Assembly: GCA_011009095.1 (NCBI GenBank)
Contig: VTPC01091068.1
Span: 124,001-188,000, forward strand
Reading direction: 5' to 3'
Origin: Ignelater luminosus
Taxonomy: Eukaryota > Arthropoda > Insecta > Coleoptera > Elateridae
Length of the DNA stretch: 64,000 bases
How positions within the stretch are numbered: position 1 is the stretch's first letter; the number at the start of each line of letters is the position of its first letter. Below the pieces are notes generated by a model. The model did not search any database and was not told the origin of the DNA. It saw only the letters and a list, made by a program, of their open reading frames with translations. Both the position numbers and the translations under genes were made by a program. Of the stretch, positions 37,928 through 49,758 are shown one piece after another.

Positions 37928-38835
37928 TACAGAGTGTCCCAATTTCGATGCTCACTATTGGGATCTCGGGAATTGTAAAAGATACGAAGTCGGTTAAATT
38001 AGAAAAGTTTTGGTTATTTTAGAGATCAGTTTACTTATGCTTTTGTTTTTTCAAAAAAGTTCATGGCTTATTAGATATTTGCTAAAAACGAAATTATTTT
38101 TTTTTGTGAAATATCTCAGGAACGAGCAAAGATAGAAAAGAACAGCAAAGAGGGTGTTTTAGAGAATTTACTCCGAAACACAAAAAAATTATTTTCGCAA
38201 TTGTCTTTTGTTTTATTTCGGCGGTGAAACATAAATCCAAATTTTATCTAATGGAACACCTACTTGATTTCTATATTACTGAACTGCATGCCTTAAATGC
38301 TTTTCAGTGATACATGGTTTGACATAGTTATTCTTTTATTTTACTGAGTTATGAAGTGAAAATCATTTTTCATCATAGTGTGCTATAACATCTAACACAC
38401 AAAGTCGTAGAGTTTTATCAAAGAAATTCAGTTGTTATGCAAAAATTGCTAAAACAAAATAAATCCGCTTTTATGAGGCATTAGATGCTTAGTTGATGCT
38501 ATTTGTGAATGCTCAGTAAATTATCTTAAAAGCGTCGTTTGTTTTGTTTTAGCAATTGTTACATAACAAATGTCATTTATCTGAAAAAAACCAATGATTT
38601 TCATATGTTTAAAGCCATGGCACACTAAGTGGGAAATGCTTTTTATTTAAAAAAAAAAATAAGATAATTTCGTTTTTAGCAAATATCTAGTAAGCCGTAA
38701 ACTTTTTTGAAAAAACAAAAGCATAAGTAAACTGATCTCCAAAATAGCCAAAACTTTTCTAATTTATCCAACTTCGTATCTCTTACAATTTCCGAGATCC
38801 CAATAGTCAGCATCGAAATTGGAACACACTGTATA
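37928..38835. mobile_element. Foldback element between REV3 and SYF1
   Basis: The ends, tacagagtgtcccaatttcg and, inverted, tacagtgtgttccaatttcg, are flanked by TA. The arms remain inverted copies across most of the element (for example cgaagtcggttaaatta and agcaaatatctagtaagcc against their mirrors), with the fold centre near 38500. No coding capacity. The end sequence resembles the right end at about 43078-43105 (atcgaaattagaccacactgta), so related copies may exist nearby. Confidence 0.75.
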
Positions 38836-39045
38836 AAGGTTTCTAATAATAACTTTCCCTTTATAATATTAAATTTGCATGGATACTTATTAAACCAAAA
38901 AAAATATCTTTAGTAAAAGAAGCCCTATACACAGAGCTGTTCACACTAACCAGGATTTTTTCTCTGATCTTGTGCATTGATCAATTTCAATAAAATGCCT
39001 TATTAACTATTTATTTCTAACAGCACAATTTGTTGAAGATAATAA

Positions 39046-39051
39046 TTTATT
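39046..39051 (-). terminator. Candidate polyadenylation signal of SYF1
   Basis: AATAAA on the minus strand, about 73 nt after the SYF1 stop. Another copy lies at 39010-39015. Confidence 0.45.
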
Positions 39052-39123
39052 TTACATATCTACTATTTACAGTTATCAAAAATTATTATTAATCTACTGG
39101 TAGTAAGGTACAAAAAAAAGATA

Positions 39124-41744
39124 TTACACATCATCTTCTTCATCATCGTTCTTTTTCTTTAAACCACCAAAAACTTCAGAAGGAATACTTTGTTTTTCAA
39201 CAGGTACATCAACATCATCAGTTTCCTCTTCCTCTTCTTCATCATCAATATTAATTTCGTCTGGATTAACAACTTTATCTTCATTATCTTTACCCCCTTG
39301 TGTTTCTCCTCGAACAAACATAATATTCCCACCTTTTGATGCAGTTGTTCCTACCATTTCTGCTGCTTTAGCTTCAAGCATTCTCATATCATCCTTTGCA
39401 CCTGGTGCTAAATCAGCAACAGTTCCAGACATAGATCCTGCTGAGCTTAGCATTTGTGCTGACATCATATTAACCTGTGTGTTATACATAGCTTGCACAC
39501 TACGTTTAATTCGCAACATCTCACGCATAGTATCTTCATTGCCATGTCTCACTTCAAATTCTTTCCATGTTTGCCAAAATTCAATTGTTACACGAGGATC
39601 ACAGATCTGACTGCAATGTGCATAAATAGCTCTTGCTCGATCTATTTCACCCAGTTTTGTTTCCATTTCAGCAAACCGAAGACACATTTCACGTGTTTTA
39701 TCTTCTGGAAGCACTTCAATTGCTTTTTCATAGATTTGACGTGTCTTTGGAATTCCATATATCTCTGCAGCTTTTTTAATGTATATGTTAAATATATCAA
39801 ACATTTCTTCTGTTGGTACTGCATTTGTGGCCCTTTCATATACGGCCATCGCATGTCGAGCCATTCCATGTTCTTCTTCTAATTTTGCATATAATAAGTA
39901 TAATGGTTTAGCAAATTTGGATGGACAATTTTCAAGACACTGTTCAAATAGATCTCTAGCTCTTTCCAATTTTGATCCGCCATAACGTTTTAAAAACTTT
40001 GTTAAATATGTGTTCCAAATATCATACACATTAGGCCACTTAAATAATGATATGCCTTTTTCATAAGCACGGAAAGCTTCTTCAAAATAGTTATGTTCTT
40101 CAAGAAACATTCCATAATTAATTATAATTTGTGGTGTGGCTATCTTTAAATCGATAATTCTGTCATAAACTGCTTTACATGACTTGAAAGTTCCAAAACT
40201 CTCTTCTAAATCAGCATACATGGACCAGAGTTTCAAAGATTTGTACAGCCTAGCTTGAACTGTTTCTGTATCGTCATGGTAAGCAACTTTTCTTGATGGT
40301 AAGACTGTGGCTTTGTGCATTAGTTTTAATGCTTCATCATAACATTCATTCCTTATTTCCATTTCAGCCCATTCACACCAAACCGTTGCTAGATCATCAA
40401 CTTTCACATATTGAACTTCAGTACCTTTTTTAAATATTAATCTAGCATCTTCTATTTGCCCATTCTTTTCATAGAATTTAGCAAATTCCACCCATAATGA
40501 ATGCAACTTTCCAACAGCTAGTTTTGGATCAACCGTCTGAACTGCTTCAGTATATGTATTAATAATTTCATGTGGTTTTCCTTCATATAACATTACCCTT
40601 TTATGCCATTCTTGTACATTATGTGGATTTTGACGCAACAAAACTGAATTTAATAATAAAAGTCTTCTTTCCATTAGATTTTCAAACCTAGCTAATCGCA
40701 ATTCTAAATCAATATCATCATCTTCTGTTGGAGTTGCCAATTTTGATATTTCTTCCATTCGCTTACCTAAACTTAACTCTTCAAACTGGGCATAAGCATC
40801 GAAAACTTGTGTAAAATCTCTTACTGTTGTTACAGTTTGTATTGCTTCTTCATAAATATCTCTTGCACGATCAAATAAACCACTGCGTACATAATAATCT
40901 GCTAAACAATTCCATAAATGTCCTAACTGATCTGTGTATCTACGCAAACCACCACGAATAATAGCATCAACATTTAAAGAATGAACTTTATCAGGATTCT
41001 TTGAGATTAGTTCACATAACTCATTCCATAATTGATGATTTGATTTACCATGCAAAGACACAAAATTCTCATCATTAACAATTTTTCCTAATACTATAGC
41101 AGCTTCATCTAAACGACCAACCTCTGCCAAATACTCAATATATTGTTCTGCATTTTCTGGACATAATTTAAGATATCTTCTAAATACTCTCAATGCAGTT
41201 TCTTGAATATCATGTTTCTTAACAAATGATAAGTAAATAGGCCAAATACGATGATGTTGAGTAATGGGCAATGCACGTAACGCTCTGTCAAATACACGTC
41301 GTGTTCTAGTTATTTTACACTGGTCTGTTAAAAATGTACAATAATCCATCCAGATTCGAGGCATTTTATGCATAAATATTAAGGATCTTTCAAATGCATT
41401 GTTTACTTCCTCATATAATGGATCAGTAATACAACGACCTTTCACTTGTTGTCTTCTTGTTCTTAAATAGTTGTACCACAATTTGTAAGATCCTGGAAGT
41501 TCTTTTAAAGCACGTTCGTATAGAATATTAACACCATGTTTTGGGGCTTTCTTCTTAAAGTCAATATAACGCAGCCAATGCTTTACCGAGTAAGGATTTC
41601 GTAAAATTTCTTCTTCATATGGTAAATCATCATCGGTCTACAAAAAAGAAAAAGAGAAGCTAAATTCAGAAGTGGTTAATTAACACATTTAATACTTACA
41701 AAAATAATTTCCATGTATTCTTCTGTGCTGTTTTGGGTCGACAT
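39124..41744 (-). CDS. XAB2: Pre-mRNA-splicing factor SYF1 / XAB2
   Basis: A HAT/TPR-repeat scaffold of the Prp19-associated spliceosomal complex. In vertebrates it also binds XPA and takes part in transcription-coupled repair (family knowledge); the Drosophila counterpart is fandango. Two exons: 41700-41744 (MSTQNSTEEYMEIIF) and 39124-41637, giving 852 residues, close to the human 855. The 62-nt intron has gtaagt and a ttttttgtag acceptor. The start at 41744 is chosen because the open frame before the internal Met at 41481 encodes conserved N-terminal sequence (LPYEEEILRNPYSVKHWLRY). Helical HAT repeats with W..Y and ERA patterns fill about residues 30-740 (for example RALRALPITQHHRIWPIYL). 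The C-terminus is acidic (EEEEEETDDVD) and ends SEVFGGLKKKN-DDEEDDV-like. Intact and well conserved. Confidence 0.96.
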
Positions 41745-42680
41745 TATTATGTTTACTGTTGTCTGTATGAACTAATTCAAATAAATCTAATAACGCGTTA
41801 CGACGTATAAAATGTGATGGAAATGGAACGATTGTAGAGGTTATGTCTTATACGTTTTTCAAAATTACGCTTTATTTTCGGAAACAACAAACAGCATACG
41901 TTAAAGTTTCTTGTTTGTATGTAGTTGCATAATTATCAATAATTATCTTTATTTAATAATCATAATAATAATAATTAAAACGTGTCTTTGTGTACATTTT
42001 AGAACATTTAAAAATTCTGGGAATGAACGGGTAGAGAACAGGGTCGAACTAGCTCAATTTGGCCCCGACCCGGAGTTTTTTTATATATGATGACATTACA
42101 TATTACATTTTACGCAAAAATATGGTTTTTCTTTACTTATTTCTTGACCTGGCAAACATTTGAGATTTTGAATTTTGGTACTATTTATTTAAGCGTTGGT
42201 CTCCCAGATTGGTTTGCCCTAGAGTCTGTAGATTCCTACAATTCCTAGTCCCCAGGACCAGTCCGACTCTGGAAAAGCGGGTGTTAGAGTCCATACCAGA
42301 TTATTTACTAGAATTTCGAGTCCCCACACGATGGACATAATCCAAAATCAATCAGATGGTTGTATTTTACAAATTTAACTAACCATATCGAATATATTTG
42401 AAATTTCGATTTTTTGACATTACCTTTCAATTTTCTACATTAATCATAAAGGGTTAAAAAATTAGAAAATGTTTTTTAGCTATTTTTCAACGCTACCTGA
42501 ACCCACTTTTTTACCACTTCTCAATTCAACTATACTAGGGGCTGAAAAATTTTAGAAAGCATTTGGCTAATTTTGTTTCATACAAACTTTGGTCTAGAAT
42601 AACTTTCTTGGTTTTGCATCCAGTAGACTGATAATAAGCATAATTACTACTGACCAAGGTCTATAAACAGTAATATTTAA

Positions 42681-42998
42681 AAATTCAATTTTGAGTTACA
42701 GTGCAGTTATGAAAAGGACTAGAAAAAAACAACCGACGGCATTGAATTCTACGTTAAAAAGTTCTTCAACAGTGCTAAACTGATTTTGTTGTAGCTTCGA
42801 AAATAAAAGAGTTACAGCAAATTGAAGGAATCAGTTCATTTAGAAAATTCAACTTTGAGTTACAGCACAGTTATGGAAAGGGCTAGAAAACGACTGACGG
42901 CATTGAATTCTATGTTAAAAAGTGCCTGAATAATACTAAAATAATTTTGTTCTAGCTTCGAAAATAAAGGAGTTACAGCAAAATGAAGAAATCGGCAA
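42681..42998. repeat. 164-bp tandem duplication
   Basis: aaattcaattttgagttacag at 42681 recurs as aaattcaactttgagttacag at 42845. The following sequence (gacggcattgaattct, tagcttcgaaaataaa, agttacagcaaa) is shared with modest divergence. It probably belongs to an older mobile element whose right end is near 43105. Confidence 0.7.
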
Positions 42999-43330
42999 CG
43001 GTAATGGAATAAGCATGAAAAAAGAGGTCACAAGTACCTAAGCCATTTTTATTTATCTGCGCTAATAAGAAAGTTACCCATTTAATCCCATCGAAATTAG
43101 ACCACACTGTACATGTTTAATGTTTTTTGTTGATAACTATGGAAATCAGTTTTAACATAAAACTTTTTTATATCTAGACTTGAATATGACCCTGTTAACT
43201 CATTTCTCAATAATTAGTAATTGTTGATTATAATATCCATCACTAGTTTGCTTTATCAGTTTGCTCTTGCTTAAATTAAATTTAATTTGAAGGTAAACTA
43301 AACAAAAATGCAATTAAAATTTTAGAATTA

Positions 43331-43336
43331 TTTATT
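43331..43336 (-). terminator. Candidate polyadenylation signal of PPP2R3C
   Basis: AATAAA on the minus strand, about 86 nt after the stop codon. Confidence 0.45.
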
Positions 43337-43421
43337 TTATAAATTCAATCTTATCGTAACAATACATAAAATTTAAATAATAAAGTTATATTTACAATAA
43401 TAAATTACTTTTTTTATACAC

Positions 43422-44741
43422 TTAATCTTGTACAGGATCTGCGGTCACAGCTTCCCTATTTTCATATGTCCAGAATCTATGAAACTCTATTAAAATACTG
43501 ATAAAAGTATCTCCTTGACCACAAGCATATAAATCATTTAAAGTAATGCGTTCAGGATCTTTGGAACGTACCATGTCAAAAAGTTCATCTTTTACATCTT
43601 GAAAACTTACTGGTGCAGCACCATGAGCACGCATTTGATCTTGAATAGCACGGAAAAAATAATTTAATGTAAATGCATCTAAATAACCTTGTTCATTTAA
43701 ATCCAAAATACGAAATAGAAATGCTAGTGCTTGAGGTTCTGAACGATTTTCTAATGTTAGAACCAAATCGAGATATGTTTTATAATCCATTTCACCTCCA
43801 TAGGTGAGGCATGTTTGAAATACACGTTCTAGAAATGGTTGTGTCAAGGTGCCTGAACCATAATTAGCTAATTCTGCTTGACTTAACATACCATTATGGT
43901 CTCGGTCTAGATTTAAGTACTGTCCATAAACACGAAGTGCTGATGGTGCACTGAACCAGTTCTGTTCTTGCAATTCCTTACTTAGTTCTTCATCACGTAA
44001 TTCTAATAAATCATCTAGAAAAGAACATACTAAAACATCTAATATTCTTACTCGACCAGCTCGAAGCCCATCTAAGAAATATAGAAATTTTCGAACTGCT
44101 GTACAAATATAAAAACTATGAAAGGAACTCTCTAAACCTTCAAGTTGAGGCAATGTTGGTAATAAATCAGCAATATAGCTTTCTAAATCAGCTTCTCGTA
44201 GATAACCTTGACCAGAAGCATCATATAAAGATAATCCTACACGAGTTTGTTGAAGCCACACTTTACGCATAACATAATTAAATAAAGACATTATTGAAAC
44301 ACGGCCATATGGGTCCCCTTGTTGTAAACGAGCAAATATATTTGTAGTGAAATAGGGTTGTAACTTTTCACCTGCTAAAGCAGCAACTTTCTTGTAATCT
44401 GCATAACTAATAAGTTGTTCATCAGGATTAGTTTGGTGTTGATCAAGTAATACCCATAGTGCTTTCAGTTCGTTATTATCAAGTAATTTATGGCTGCGTC
44501 TTTGAAGAAAACTTGATCTTGTTTCTTCTCGCAATTTTTGACGAAGTACTTCATTTTCTTGAGGCAGTTTCCAGAAAAACCGAGGAATTTCTTTGGAATT
44601 TGATACTTTATCTGTTTTTGTATTCCACTTTTTTAGGCATTCTTGAAAATGAACATCTTCAATTTCCTCCAGTTTGGACGTTGGTGGCCTCTTTGCAGCT
44701 TTGTTTGCGAGTTTAGTTTTAAGTAAGGATTTCAAGTTCAT
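43422..44741 (-). CDS. PPP2R3C: PP2A regulatory subunit B'' gamma (PPP2R3C)
   Basis: Single-exon gene of 439 residues; the human protein (also called G5PR) has about 453. PPP2R3C is a calcium-responsive B''-type regulatory subunit that directs protein phosphatase 2A and, in vertebrates, also protein phosphatase 5 (family knowledge). Visible features include IPRFFWKLP near residue 55, typical of B'' subunits, and two EF-hand-like loops: NLDRDHNGMLSQAEL (about 285) and RILDLNEQGYLDAFTLNYFF (about 350). The first has a good D-x-D-x-N-G pattern. The second keeps D-x-N-x-x-G but lacks some ligands, as is common in this family. No intron or frameshift interrupts it. The ATG at 44741 gives an MNLKSLLKTKL start similar to relatives. 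It lies on the same strand as SYF1 and head-to-head with SNIP1 at a distance of 6.5 kb. Confidence 0.95.
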   Translation of the reverse strand: MNLKSLLKTKLANKAAKRPPTSKLEEIEDVHFQECLKKWNTKTDKVSNSKEIPRFFWKLPQENEVLRQKLREETRSSFLQRRSHKLLDNNELKALWVLLDQHQTNPDEQLISYADYKKVAALAGEKLQPYFTTNIFARLQQGDPYGRVSIMSLFNYVMRKVWLQQTRVGLSLYDASGQGYLREADLESYIADLLPTLPQLEGLESSFHSFYICTAVRKFLYFLDGLRAGRVRILDVLVCSFLDDLLELRDEELSKELQEQNWFSAPSALRVYGQYLNLDRDHNGMLSQAELANYGSGTLTQPFLERVFQTCLTYGGEMDYKTYLDLVLTLENRSEPQALAFLFRILDLNEQGYLDAFTLNYFFRAIQDQMRAHGAAPVSFQDVKDELFDMVRSKDPERITLNDLYACGQGDTFISILIEFHRFWTYENREAVTADPVQD

Positions 44742-45624
44742 CTTAAATTATATTCAGATTCTCTTACTGAATTCTTTTAATGTGTAGATTTTAGATAGTT
44801 TAAGGTGATTACAATCTTTGGTTATTTTGGTTATTACAGGTTATTATTTATTACTTCCATGAACATTCAAAAAAACAAACCAACAAACGACAAATTGAAA
44901 ATAGCTTGTTTGGCGTTGCCAAATTTAAAGTCTATATACAGGATGTTCGTTCTAGTGCTTCCGCTAATAAACTACTAGGATATCTAATAATTTGAAATTA
45001 AGTACATAATTTTTTTAATTTTAATTTTCTATTACATTTTTTTACGTTTTCTATCATTATTGTAACTTAATCCCATGGCACACTGTCAATCATTTAGATC
45101 AAACTCAGCTATCAGTCTGAAATAATAGCGTCATACCTCCAGTTTAATCAAATCTTCTAAAGTTTTGGAGGCGTTTCTAAATCTGTTAGTCAGTTTGATG
45201 TGATGGTTGCTGTTATGATCTAAATTTGAAACCAATGTTAATTATTTATTTTGTTCGTTTGCGCTTTTTTTAGTGTTTTTTTCTATTTTTATTCTGCTTC
45301 AATGGTATCTCTTAAAACAAGTATTGCAATTATTTTGGTTCATTTTTGCAAAATAATAAAAAAACCAACTTATGTGATGTTATTATAGACGCGAGTATGA
45401 AAATGAATTATTAAATTATTAAAAAAAACAATAATTGTTAATTTAGAAATTATTTGTAGTAAAAATATATTTATTACGAGTTTTTTGTGGTCAGTTGTAA
45501 ATAGGAAATAAGAAAACAACAAAATATTAAAAAAAATAATACACGAATTTAATTTAATATTCTAACTTTATACAATTTAAAAGACACGCAGTATTCTGTA
45601 AATGCCACCGTAAATACCGTTTAC
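44742..45624. other. Upstream region of PPP2R3C
   Basis: Promoter side of PPP2R3C. The phrase tatacaggatgttcg at about 44938 looks like a transposon end without a visible partner. No gene was seen. Confidence 0.35.
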
Positions 45625-46143
45625 TTAAGGTTTGTTCATCTGGCTTGTGATAAGTTGTACTTAATTCAAGTTAGTGACGTCACAAGAACCAGTTGAGACA
45701 AACAAAGAATATGTTTGCAACGAACGCTTTCACCACATGTTGGCACAGTTTTAACCTGTTTTGATAGATTTGGGTTTTCATCTGGCATAACCTAAGTTTC
45801 GAATTTTGATCAATCAATAATAAATCAATAACTAGTTGTTTCCATCTTAATAAAATATAATAATTGTTTTTATTTTTTACTTAATTCCCAAAACATGCCC
45901 CGCCTCAATTACCTCATAAAAATTTTTAGGTTAGGTATCTGTAAACGTTTACATTTTCTGCAAGGCTAGTTGAAGGTCAAATTCGCCAGTACAACTTGTA
46001 TTTACTCGAAAGATAGTACAGATTGAACGTGTTCGGAACCTGAACTTTAACGTCAGCGAACAGCGGACAACTTGTTTAGTGCAACAAACGAACACGCCAA
46101 CTTGTGATATCTCAACTTATTACAACAAACGAACAAACCTTTA
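45625..46143. mobile_element. Non-autonomous TIR element, about 520 bp
   Basis: The left end ttaaggtttgttcatctggc and the right end, inverted, taaaggtttgttcgtttg are terminal inverted repeats. Further inside, cttgtgataagttgtac matches the inverse of the cttgtgatatctcaacttat block on the right. TTA-like flanks are present on both sides. No coding sequence was seen. Confidence 0.55.
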
Positions 46144-47468
46144 GCTTCATAGTTTGATCAAACTATTACTTACAGTGTGACTACTTTGTTTCATCACTAT
46201 AAGTTTGTCAGTTTATGACGTCATTATTCTAAACCGATAGTCAAGTTTGATCAAATTATTTGTTGATGTAAAATATAGTTGAAATTTTACCTACTTAAAG
46301 TGACCCCATTATTTAGAAATTTATTTGTAATTTATTGAAAAAAACACACACAATCGTCGCGATCTCTATTGGAGATTTTAAAAACTAGCGTGAGAGTGAT
46401 TATACTGTTGCCACAATAGTAAAACCGATCATCAGAAACAATTGTAAATGTTATAAATCTTCAGATTTAGAGATTTATAACCAGTTCAAACAACGTTAAT
46501 TGTAGCTGATGATCACCTTTTATTCCGCCATTTTGATATATTTTGACATGCGACCTACTACATCAAAATCTCTTTTCTTGTTTTTTCATTAAACCTTGAC
46601 ACCATGTATCTCGAGAATGGTGCACTTTAGAGAAAAAGATTGCAAGGCTTTAGTTTCTATCGTATTTCTGCAATAATTGCATTCTGTTTTTGAAACGACG
46701 TAAATGAATGGGCACCCTTGGCCACAGGGAGGGGCGTACCTTTCTGGCGTTTTGAAATTCGTATTATACAAATTTTCAATAATACGTAACTAAATCTTCA
46801 AGTCTTAATATGCATTTTAAGCATATTTTTACGATTTTTTAAAAATCTGGAAAAAACTGTGGAAAAAGTGAACTTTTTCGCATAAGATGTTAATTAAAGA
46901 AACAAAAGACCACAATGGTCTTTCTGGCGTTTTGATTTTAGGAATTAGGATAAACAGACTGATAAAATGACGCAAATTTCAAGTGGTTAGGATTGGGTAC
47001 GATAAGTGACATTTTCCGTTTACTGTTTTTCCTGTTTTACATGGAACCGTCCATGTCTAGCGTTTTGGCGTTTTCACCAAAGTACTTGTATTTTGTCACT
47101 TTACGAAAATTTATAAACACCAGATAGTTAGAATTCGTGGAAAAACTAGACTTTTTCATAATTTCCACTACCAACAGCTTGTTCGTTGAAATTTTTATCA
47201 GAGTACCTAGATATCTTTCTGCGTCGATGTGTAACAAGAAAGTTAGGATTCAGGTCTTCTTTTTCTGTTAGGTCAGTTCTTGGACTATAATATGATATTG
47301 ACAATTTTGAGAAGTATTGAAATTATCTTATTAAAGTGTGATAAGTATATAATGATTAGGTTTTCAATGTCTTGTCTAAAATTTATACTGTCAGGTTGTT
47401 TTTTGATATTAAGACTATACTTACTACATGCATGGTCAGCATGAAGAGTGTGCAGTGGATGGGCTTGT
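46144..47468. repeat. Unclassified repetitive spacer
   Basis: The phrase tttctggcgttttga occurs at about 46740 and 46920, with a relative (tctagcgttttggcgtttt) at 47055. A ggcacccttggccacaggga segment at about 46710 looks like a transposon end. Open frames here are short and have no family motifs. Confidence 0.35.
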
Positions 47469-47475
47469 ACGATGA

Positions 47476-47482
47476 AAGAGAA

Positions 47483-47543
<61 letters not shown>

Positions 47544-47553
47544 AAGAGAGAAA
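47476..47553. repeat. (GA)n microsatellite
   Basis: About 75 bp of nearly pure GA dinucleotides with a few A interruptions. The predicted Arg-Glu and Ser-Leu runs on the two strands are artefacts of this repeat. Confidence 0.95.
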
Positions 47554-47804
47554 ATTTCTGGAGTGTTCTGCCACAGAGGATAGGGATACAGAGAATTCAC
47601 TTCAATGTAATGGCCTATGGGAGCATTTTAAAGTTTCAATTGTCACGTAGTACCCCTTCGGGCATGCGCTGTTTTTTTAACAGCAACTGTTTAACTAGAG
47701 AAAATGTAAACAGGGCCGCATTCAGGACATTTAGAAAGTTTAGATTATTTACACAAATAATGATAGTCTTAAAAAAAATGAATAACTAATAACACGCACA
47801 CTAA

Positions 47805-49758
47805 GAGGCTTATTCTGTAAACTGTCGTTCATAAACAACTTGTTTCATAACAACAGTCGTTAGCGACTTACTTAACGACAACGTGAACAATAACTGTATT
47901 CTGTATCACGTATTGTTAAGCGCTTGGACTGTGCCAGCAATCCATAAAGACAGCCGAATGCTTTTAGAAGAGAGAGTACCCCTTGCAGCGCTTACAGCTA
48001 ACTTCGGACCTCGCGGAGAATTGTTGCGCATGCGCGCACTTGTAGCGGGTTATTTTTGAAAAGCAGCCGTAGGGGCATAGCAGTATCTTCGAACGAAATT
48101 TAAAAATAACGTGCGAAAGTATCATGGAAAACGTTCGTGAGAAAAAAAAGCGTTCCCAAAAAACTACTCGGCAGCAATGCATGGTGTTTGTGGACGAATT
48201 AAAGACAAACGAGGCGTTCAGGAGTAACAAATTTTGTCCTGAAAACCCCAACGCAATTCAAGAAACTGGGCGAAATTAACAAAATCGCTAAATAGCGTAG
48301 GTGGCCCTCATAGATCCACGGAAACATAGAAAAGGGTAAGTACATTTTTGAAATTTATTTGTTTCTAAGATGAATATTATTCAAATTATTATTACAATTA
48401 CACTTAAATTTGGATCCATTTTTTTAACTTTAAGTTTCATTCAATTGCGATAATGCATCAAAAACAAACTAGAAACAAGATACGAAATCACGTTTTTTCT
48501 TTCATCTAAATCATTTTAAATAATAAGAAGATTGCCATTAAAAAAGTAATCTGAAAATTTATTTTAAAGGTGTTTACGGACTGGAAATGTGCAGTACGAA
48601 AACGTGCTCGGATAATAAAAGCTAGTGCTGGTCAAACTGGAGGAGGCCCACCTGAGAAACCATTAACAAATTTAGAAGATACGTTATTGAATTTGCTGGA
48701 AAGAGTGGTCGTTGAAGGCATGGCTGATACTTCAGAGCTTGGCGTTGTCGATATAGATTATAAAAAATACGTATTATTGTAGACCACAAACTTTACAAAT
48801 TTTATGTATTTTGTTTAGTTTCTTATATTATATTCAATGAACTCTGAAGATCTTTATCTGTGATCACTAATCCTTTGTGACATGAATCATTAGCCTAATC
48901 AAAGAGAAAGGCAAATAGTAAATCGATGTAAACAAGTTCTCAGAAATCCTTAATTTTCTGATCAAGTTAGGAATATTTGATTTCTGAATATATTTCTTTA
49001 TTAGTAATTGTCATCAATATTCATGCCATTGTGTATATTTACAGAAAATCTATTAGAAGTAAACCAGCTTCCAGCTGTTGATGTGAAAGAGATGGCAACT
49101 TCACATACCATAAGTACCACCAACAGTACCCCAATAAATTCGCCATCTAGAAACTCCACCCCAGTAAAGCGGAGTTATCCATCTAAAGAGAGCTCATCTG
49201 TTGTAAAACCACAAGTGCAACGAAATACTTTGTTATCATCGCTGCAGCAACAGAAAGACAGTCATAAAGAAGACAACAATAAGATTCACAAAATATTAAC
49301 TCAAATAAATGATAAATTTAAGCGAGTTAGTTGCAATCAAAAAACTTAAATTGCAACTAAAATACCCCAACCTTATTGTAACTAGAAAATAAAAATGAAT
49401 AAATAATTTAGTATAAAATCTGATTTATTGTTATCTATTTTATTTAGTAGTATACTCTCTTGGTAATAGTTTACCTTCTTTCCAGCTCATCTAATACTTC
49501 TGCAAAATAATTAGCCATTTCTGAACTTAAAAGACCCTTTTTCTTTTCTGTTAACAGAAATACTTGTGGTTAACAACTATTGTTTAGTGGCGAACGGCAA
49601 GCCGTGAGGTACTGTTAGTAAACAACTAACACGTAACGATAAAGTCGGCTCGTAACGATGGTTGTTGGCTTACAGAATAACTTTTGAGCGACTAGCTGTT
49701 CACTAATTGGTATCTAACAAGTCGCTAACGAGTTGTTAACGCTTACAGAATAAGCCCC
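47805..49758 (+). mobile_element. PIF/Harbinger-like element carrying only a Myb gene
   Basis: Terminal inverted repeats gaggcttattctgtaa (47805) and, inverted, ggggcttattctgtaa (49758) are flanked by TAA on both sides (47802-47804 and 49759-49761), the three-base duplication typical of PIF/Harbinger. Subterminal sequence is rich in gttaacaac and gttagcgac motifs in both directions. It carries the Myb/SANT-like gene at 48124-49349 and no DDE transposase, so it would depend on a partner. Confidence 0.65.
48124..49349 (+). pseudogene. Myb/SANT-like DNA-binding protein, broken
   Basis: Resembles the zeste-type Myb/SANT proteins that accompany Harbinger elements and many insect genes. The exon at 48124-48335 starts MENVREKKKRSQKTTRQQ and holds the first helices (FVDELKTNEAFRSNKF). 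A one-base shift near 48266 is needed to reach WAKLTKSLNSVGGPHRSTET, after which TAG stands where the family has Trp. The exon from 48570 gives VFTDWKCAVRKRARIIKASA and GGGPPEKPLTNLED, the usual conserved end of the domain. A further exon from 49045 (acceptor tttacag) supplies a Ser/Thr-rich stretch and a coiled tail ending NDKFKRVSCNQKT. With one frameshift and one stop it is probably dead, unless these are assembly errors. Confidence 0.65.

Larger units (their letters stand above)
41745..43421. other. Spacer between PPP2R3C and SYF1
   Basis: Contains the SYF1 promoter region, an unclassified repeat region and the PPP2R3C 3' untranslated region. No gene was seen. Confidence 0.4.

Noticed and set aside
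41300-41481. Met at 41481 as start of SYF1
   Set aside because: The frame is open upstream and encodes conserved N-terminal sequence up to the 3' splice site at 41637, with a short first exon at 41700-41744.
46589-46771. 60-residue minus-strand frame
   Set aside because: Lies in repetitive spacer sequence and has no supporting motif or splice structure.
47372-47650. Arg-Glu repeat frame and its Ser-Leu antisense
   Set aside because: Product of the GA microsatellite, not a protein gene.
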